Shown here: positions 59,475 to 64,000 of the stretch, piece by piece
How the letters are laid out: each line of letters starts with the position of its first letter
How positions within the stretch are numbered: position 1 is the first letter of the stretch
From: Takakia lepidozioides
Lineage: Eukaryota; Streptophyta; Takakiopsida; Takakiales; Takakiaceae
Direction: 5' to 3'
DNA: 64,000 nt
Assembly (NCBI GenBank): GCA_030704615.1
Contig: CM060731.1
Coordinates: 26,786,001-26,850,000, forward strand
Translations under genes and position numbers: made by a program
The notes under the pieces: generated by a model
The model's database searches: none
What the model was told of the DNA's origin: nothing
Seen by the model: only the letters and a program-made list of their open reading frames with translations

Positions 59475-59558
59475 TGTGGTATAACTTTCTAGGATTGTGT
59501 GCTTAGATTGTGTGTGGACAACGATGTATGTTGTGGCACGATGCTTAGGTGCATGACA
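59475..59558 (+). repeat. LTR part A, first copy
   Basis: TGTGGTATAACTTTCTAGG to GTGCATGACA, repeated at 59,929-60,013 as TGTGGTATAGC...GTGCATAACA. Preceded by the polypurine tract. Confidence 0.8.
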
Positions 59559-59561
59559 GCG

Positions 59562-59927
59562 GTCATGGTTTTAGTCATGGTTATCTAGAATTACCTACTT
59601 CTAGTTAACTAGGACATTTTAGATATTTATATTTATATTTTGTGTGTTGGGACTTCAATGGGTCTCATATGCCAAGTGAGGTGTTGAGCCTCACTTGGGA
59701 CATGGGGATAGGTTTTCCCCTTGTGAAGATGGAGGAGGCTCATCTTCTTATAGTTGAGCCTCCATGAGCCTCTCCCACCTCCATAGCTCTAGGTATTGAG
59801 AGGAAGTGTGGTGAGGGCTTTGTAGGGTGGATTCCTTTAGCAAAGGTGCCTTTGGCTTGACTTAGTTTATGTGATTGAGTGGATTCATGAGTGGAGTGTT
59901 TCCATTGTGTGTTCACTTCCATTATCA
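59562..59927 (+). repeat. LTR part B, second copy
   Basis: Second copy of 55,681-56,047. Followed after one base by LTR part A again. Confidence 0.85.
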
Positions 59928-59928
59928 T

Positions 59929-60013
59929 TGTGGTATAGCTTTCTAGGATTGTGTGCTTAGATTGTGTGGTGGACAACGATGTATGTTGTGGCACGATGCT
60001 TAGGTGCATAACA
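59929..60013 (+). repeat. LTR part A, second copy
   Basis: Near-copy of 59,475-59,558. Host-like sequence TTTCCTTTGATG follows. Confidence 0.8.
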
Positions 60014-60081
60014 TTTCCTTTGATGTTCATTTTGATGGAGATGGCCTGGGCGGCTAATCGTTTGTCAATCTCAGCCATCAT
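60014..60081 (-). pseudogene. N-terminal part of the minus-strand ORF split by the Gypsy insertion
   Basis: MMAEIDKRLAAQAISIKMN followed by I-K-G at the insertion border; see 55,272-55,680. Upstream codons (SFKTDSSHKRGHDN) stay open for about 40 residues before a stop, so the true start may be further 5'. Confidence 0.45.
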
Positions 60082-60248
60082 GTTGTCGTGACCACGCTTG
60101 TGGCTGGAGTCTGTCTTGAAGCTGGTTTTTGTTGCAATCCTAATAGGCTTTCACTTGATGTCAGATTTCTCAAACTTTGGGGACGCCGAAGAGGAGGGGC
60201 CAACAATTTATCCATTGCGGTGGGATTTGGTCTGGCTAGGTGCATGAA

Positions 60249-60950
60249 TCAATGTAGTATAGCTGCATATGAGGCACTGTTTCCCCCATGAATTCCTGAA
60301 GGTGGTGATAGTGAATGTTGACGTTCTAGAGTCTTTTCAACGTCTGCACACGATTTATCCCATGCTATCTTAGCTACTATGGTAAGATCAAATAATAGCA
60401 CAGTAGACAAAGTATTAACAATTGTTGAGGGTCCATACACAACGGGCCTTCCAAAGATGCCACAATGTAGCGCATCAGAGTGTTTTCGACTGTTTGGTTG
60501 AGCTATTGGTTTGGATGTTTGGTTGTAGTTTTGAAGAATGTGGACAGGAAACATCAGAAAGTTATCCCAAGTTCTATAGAAATTTTGAACCAATGGCCAG
60601 ATGGAGTGGGGAGCATGGCAGTGGATCACATAGTGTTTTAGGGTCTCCATGGAGCCCACCGAACAACATGAGTAGAACAGAGCTTCATTGAAGTTGATAT
60701 ATTGTCCCACCTTCAATACTCTATTAGCCACCTACCATAGAAAGACACTCAGTTTTTCCGCTTTCGTTTTCTCCCAGATACGTGCCCAGATACATTTCCA
60801 GTTTTCGTCACAAAGAGAGAGAGAGGGAGAAAAGACTCCGGCCAAAGCCGATGCAACTAAGAGCCACTTCGCCTGACGACTACTGCCCCATTTCAGGAGT
60901 GGGCCATATAAAGAAGATAGGTTGCGCTTGCCGGTACCTAGGATAGAGGT
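60249..60950 (-). pseudogene. Plant L1-type LINE fragment, reverse-transcriptase zinc-binding (zf-RVT) region
   Basis: CIWARIWEKTKAEKLSVFLW then, after a stop, VANRVLKVGQYINF and CCSVGSMETLKHYVIHCHAP, HSIWPLV. This W...K...FLW then C-x-C...ET.KH...C...IW pattern is the zinc-binding module after the reverse transcriptase in plant L1 elements. No reverse transcriptase core remains. Confidence 0.6.
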
Positions 60951-60954
60951 TACC

Positions 60955-61690
60955 TTGGATGCTGCTGGGTTGGAATATTCCAGTTGCCGTTTATTAGTGA
61001 TAATTGCTGTCAAGGAATAGATCATTGTGAGGTGGATTTCTTTGAAGCATTTGTGAATGAAGGTGATGGGGATTTTGAAGTTATTGAATATTGTGTTGAC
61101 ACTATCATTGTGGATGCCACCTCTAGTTCCAACACTGATGACGGTGAGTGGTCCAGTTGCGTATTTCCCCCATTTGGATAAGGTAGAAGTGTTGGGGTAT
61201 CGATCGTGACAATATGTAAATTCGACAAAGTAGATGGTGAGGTTGGGGATGGAGTAGTGGGTAGGAGTAGTGGGTAGGAGGACATTTATTGGTAAACCGG
61301 AGACAAGTAGGATGTCTGGACATAGTCTAGTAGGGCAACTACACCGTGAGCGTGGGCATGTACATGGAAGTAACCATGACGGGACAGTGTGGTCCGGGGG
61401 TCTGCCTTAGTAGGTGCCTACGTTAATGAGTGAGAACCATCTAGTCTGCGTATGACGCATGAGAAGTTTATGAATGTGCCACACTGCGTGATTCTGTCGA
61501 GTTATACGCAGTCCATGGATGATATGGTGGGTGCACTTGTTGAGGAGGTGTGGCCAAGTGTCTCGTTTTTGGTGGGTATGTGAGTAGAGTGGACAGTAGG
61601 GAGATGGGTATAGTTGTGGCCAGAAAGTATGTTTGCATTGGTGATCCATATATTGAGCGTATCTGAATTTGAGTGTTCGTCTTATTTGTG
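60955..61690 (-). pseudogene. C-terminal domain of a second LINE type
   Basis: Frame-broken, in order: FWPQLYPSPYCPLYSHTHQK, DTWPHLLNKCTHHIIHGLRI, NHAVWHIHKLL, FSLINVGTY, then in another frame TVPSWLLPCTC and DILLVSGLP, then IHNDSVNTIFNNFKIPITFI and IITNKRQLEYS. The motif order matches the C-terminal zinc-binding and tail region of LINEs that carry 2A-like motifs, so it could belong to the same family as 52,239-53,845 (inference). Confidence 0.55.
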
Positions 61691-62470
61691 CATCAGTCGC
61701 AGTTTTGATATGCCAAAATTAGTTAGATAGTTTATGATTGAGTACCGAGGATTGAGTTTTTGAGTTATTGAGTTTTTTTTTTTTAAAACCTTCGTGGAAT
61801 TTATTGAAAAATTGAGGGGAAAAAAATAAAACCCCAAGTGACACCATAAGGGTTACACACCGTAGTCACTGAGGAGTGAACCAAAGCCCGTATTTAAAAA
61901 TGCAGCATTATACTGGAAAAACCTTAAAAATGGCCTGCCCTTAACGAGAGAGTCTTCCAATCGGCGCAGTATGATGCACATTATCGAGGAGCTAATCTAT
62001 GGCCCTAGCATACTAACGAAAATTGAGCCTGGAAGTCGTGGCGGGGTTCTTGACGTGTTTCCAGTTCATGTCTCTCTCAAACTTTGGCGAGGCCGTGGAG
62101 TGGAGCTCGGAGGTTTCTCCAGCGTTGAGGGGGGAGAGCATTCCAAACACAGAGATCTTGCTCGTCGCTTTGACAAACAGTTCCAATGTAACCACAACCG
62201 CCTGTTAGCAAAAAATGTAAATAACCGCCCAACATTGGTATCTAATCTTATGCCTCCACGGCCATGGGTGGTTATTTTTTCCACCATTTTGTAAAAGGGC
62301 CTCCGCCCCATTTTCTCTAAAAAATAAAAATAAAAATAAAAATCTTATGGTGGCAGGCTTGCAACAAGCCAAGGCTCTAGCCTGAGGTCCCAATCTGTCT
62401 TGGGGTATGGCTTTCATGGTGGTTACCAGCCCTCCCCCTTAGGGTATGTTGGCCTATGACCATATAAAGG
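61691..62470. other. Retrosequence-like spacer, no gene seen
   Basis: T15 tract at about 61,767-61,782, an AAAAAT microsatellite near 62,318-62,342 and short frames on both strands. The T tract could be the poly(A) end of a minus-strand retrotransposon, but no domain is visible. Confidence 0.4.
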
Positions 62471-62985
62471 ATGTTTTCATCCATACATGATGAATTTCTT
62501 AACAGATTTCATCCATTCAAAGTTCATTACAAAGCTGATGATATAGATTTTAATATGACTGTAAAAGCATTATATTCAGACAAGATTAGTGAATCTTCGT
62601 CTAATGGGGTCCAAATCAACCATTGCCACCTTATTATTTCTGCATGCTTGTTAATGTATAACGCTAGGTTTTGATTAGTCATCTGCCAGTGTGTGTGGCT
62701 CACATGTCACAACATGAAACTGGTTTGTATTTCATCCCAACATGAAACATGTTTTCCAAGTGGTATTTCTGATCCATATCAATCAGATTCCTCTTCTTCC
62801 TGTTATATCACCATCTCAAACTCTGTAGGAGTTGTACTTTCCCTTTCTTAGGAAACATAGACTTGGGGAAATGACCGACTCTTTCATTTTGAGTTATTTT
62901 GGTATCAAGCTCTCGTCATCTATTCTGCTGTACATGTGGGTGGCCTATGTGCTCAAACTTCCAGAGATATGCTGAGGCACCTTCC
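62471..62985. other. 3' flank of the NmrA-like gene, nothing else seen
   Basis: Short frames only. It probably includes the 3' untranslated region and polyadenylation site of the minus-strand gene (inference). Confidence 0.5.
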
Positions 62986-62987
62986 AT

Positions 62988-63938
62988 CTAGCTCTGAAAT
63001 ACCTTGCTGTTTCGGCGCACCCATGCCTCAACTGATGTTGGCTTTACACCCATGATGTGCTCGAAATCTTCACTGAAGCGATTGTAGTGGCCATTGCGGT
63101 GGCGCCACGCCATGGTCCTAAAGTGATTCTTCAGATGAGCAGGGAGGTCTACTTCTTTCAAGTCCGTCTGTTCCCACTCATCAAAGGGTACATCAGTGTA
63201 CTTGATCTCACGGCCCAGTGCCTTTGAGTACTCACTGGCAATTGCAACCATATCTTGTGACTTCGCTCCAGTGAGTTGATAGACTTTACCGATATGCCTT
63301 TCAGGATTAGAAAGGATCTCAGAAGCTACTTGTGCAACATCCACGGCGGCAATTGGTGATGTTAGACTCCTAGCAAAAGGCAGTCTGATTTCTCCCAATT
63401 TCTTAATGGACTGTGCAGCAAATAGATGAAAAAAGGGATGCTCCAGGAAAACTGTGGCTCTTAAATGAACCACTGGAAGACCAGACCAATTGAGAGCCTG
63501 CTCCCCCAACCAATGAAATCTCTGCTGTGAGCTCTCTGTTGATACGTTGATGTTCATCTCAGAGACGGTCATCTGAGAGATATTCACAAACACCTCGACT
63601 CCATGGTGCTTGGCAACTGCAGCTGTATTGATACAAGCCTCTAAGTAGTTGGCTGAAGCAGCCATGCCAAAGTAGATGCGCTTGCACCCTTCAATAGCTT
63701 TGCCAACGTCGTGGAGATCAGTGAGATCACCTGTCACAACCTCAGCACCAAGTTGGGCCAGAGCAGCTGACCTTTCATCCAACTGCCTCACCATGGCTCG
63801 GACTGGAAGTCCTTTCGACCTTAAGCTTTCAACAATTTTGAATCCCACAGAGCCCACGTTGCCAGCAGCCCCTGTTACTAAAATTGGTTGGTTGGTCTCT
63901 GTTCCCTTCCCTTCAACTGGCTGTTGCTCGGACATCAT
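62988..63938 (-). CDS. NmrA-like NAD(P)-binding Rossmann protein (atypical SDR), 316 aa, single exon
   Basis: Intact uninterrupted frame. Residues 19-30 (ILVTGAAGNVGS) are the glycine-rich dinucleotide loop of extended and atypical short-chain dehydrogenases. VRAMVR (46-51), with Arg at the end of the second strand, favours NADP. GAEVVTGDLTD (64-74) and the later LGEQALNWSGLPVVHLRA are typical of the NmrA / quinone-oxidoreductase-2 group. The classical SDR catalytic YxxxK is absent, so it may be a redox sensor or an NAD(P)H-dependent reductase rather than a standard dehydrogenase. Length is normal for the family. Translation probably starts at the first of two adjacent ATGs; the short N-terminal extension looks unstructured, with no signal peptide. 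No intron. The substrate cannot be told from sequence. Confidence 0.9.
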   Translation of the reverse strand: MMSEQQPVEGKGTETNQPILVTGAAGNVGSVGFKIVESLRSKGLPVRAMVRQLDERSAALAQLGAEVVTGDLTDLHDVGKAIEGCKRIYFGMAASANYLEACINTAAVAKHHGVEVFVNISQMTVSEMNINVSTESSQQRFHWLGEQALNWSGLPVVHLRATVFLEHPFFHLFAAQSIKKLGEIRLPFARSLTSPIAAVDVAQVASEILSNPERHIGKVYQLTGAKSQDMVAIASEYSKALGREIKYTDVPFDEWEQTDLKEVDLPAHLKNHFRTMAWRHRNGHYNRFSEDFEHIMGVKPTSVEAWVRRNSKVFQS

Positions 63939-64000
63939 CTTTACTTCCCTTCAAATCACCCAGCACTACAGTATACCCAGACAGCATCACACCAGAAGAT

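Larger units (their letters stand above)
55681..60013 (+). mobile_element. Ty3/Gypsy retrotransposon fragment in a permuted arrangement
   Basis: Order on the plus strand: B1 (55,681-56,047), internal region, polypurine tract CCGGCTAGGGGGGCGAT (to 59,474), A1 (59,475-59,558), B2 (59,562-59,927), one base, A2 (59,929-60,013). B1 and B2 are near-identical, and so are A1 and A2. The tract next to A1 shows that the LTR is A+B (TGTGGTATAAC...CCATTATCA, about 453 bp). The insert therefore begins in mid-LTR with B and ends with the start of a further LTR. Only integrase and a PHD finger remain of Pol; gag, protease and reverse transcriptase are absent. Confidence 0.65.

Noticed and set aside
61971-62294. 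Plus-strand frame of 107 residues as a gene
   Set aside because: No domain, overlapping frames on the other strand, and retrosequence-like surroundings.

Overview
The window is nuclear DNA from a plant with a large, transposon-rich genome. Evidence for a plant: a nucellin-type aspartic protease gene with many introns, Mutator-like (MULE) DNA transposons, a Ty3/Gypsy Pol fragment and several LINE fragments. The set of families (2A-type LINE, Ty3 integrase followed by a PHD finger) suggests a non-seed land plant or a streptophyte alga. The sequence alone does not fix the species.

Layout. (a) 1-1,050 and 12,913-14,951 are two halves of one unidentified coding sequence, split by a transposon. 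(b) 1,051-12,912 is an 11.9 kb MULE-like transposon with terminal inverted repeats and an 8-9 bp target duplication. (c) 15,774-41,536 is a second, inverted copy of the same element, 25.8 kb long, with its own different 9 bp target duplication. (d) 41,546-48,800 is non-coding sequence with an LTR retrotransposon end. (e) 48,821-51,871 is a membrane-anchored aspartic protease gene. (f) 52,239-62,000 is a graveyard of LINE and Gypsy pieces. (g) 62,988-63,938 (minus) is an intact NmrA-type NAD(P)-binding protein gene.

The two big transposons are the main find. Each carries two divergently transcribed genes. One encodes a MULE transposase with Cys-rich N-terminus, DDE core and C-terminal SWIM zinc finger. 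The other is a gene of about ten exons whose product has a ParB-like domain (motif DGNHRLLAW) followed by what looks like a beta-class amino-methyltransferase: a motif-IV-like LLDIPD, then motif I DLTCGTG, then an acidic tail. Palindromic repeats centred on GGCGCC occur in three places: the region between the genes, one intron, and next to one terminus. In the right copy the intronic array has grown from a 543 bp intron to 13.8 kb, about 94 units of roughly 145 bp. Both copies are damaged, mostly at different positions, so most of the ancestral proteins can still be read by comparing them.

How the parts may work together (inference): the transposase would mobilise the element, and the ParB/methyltransferase protein would bind or modify the element's own palindromes. 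The two copies lie head to head 2.9 kb apart and could give long double-stranded RNA. Intact genes likely to matter to the host are few: the NmrA-like gene and possibly the aspartic protease.
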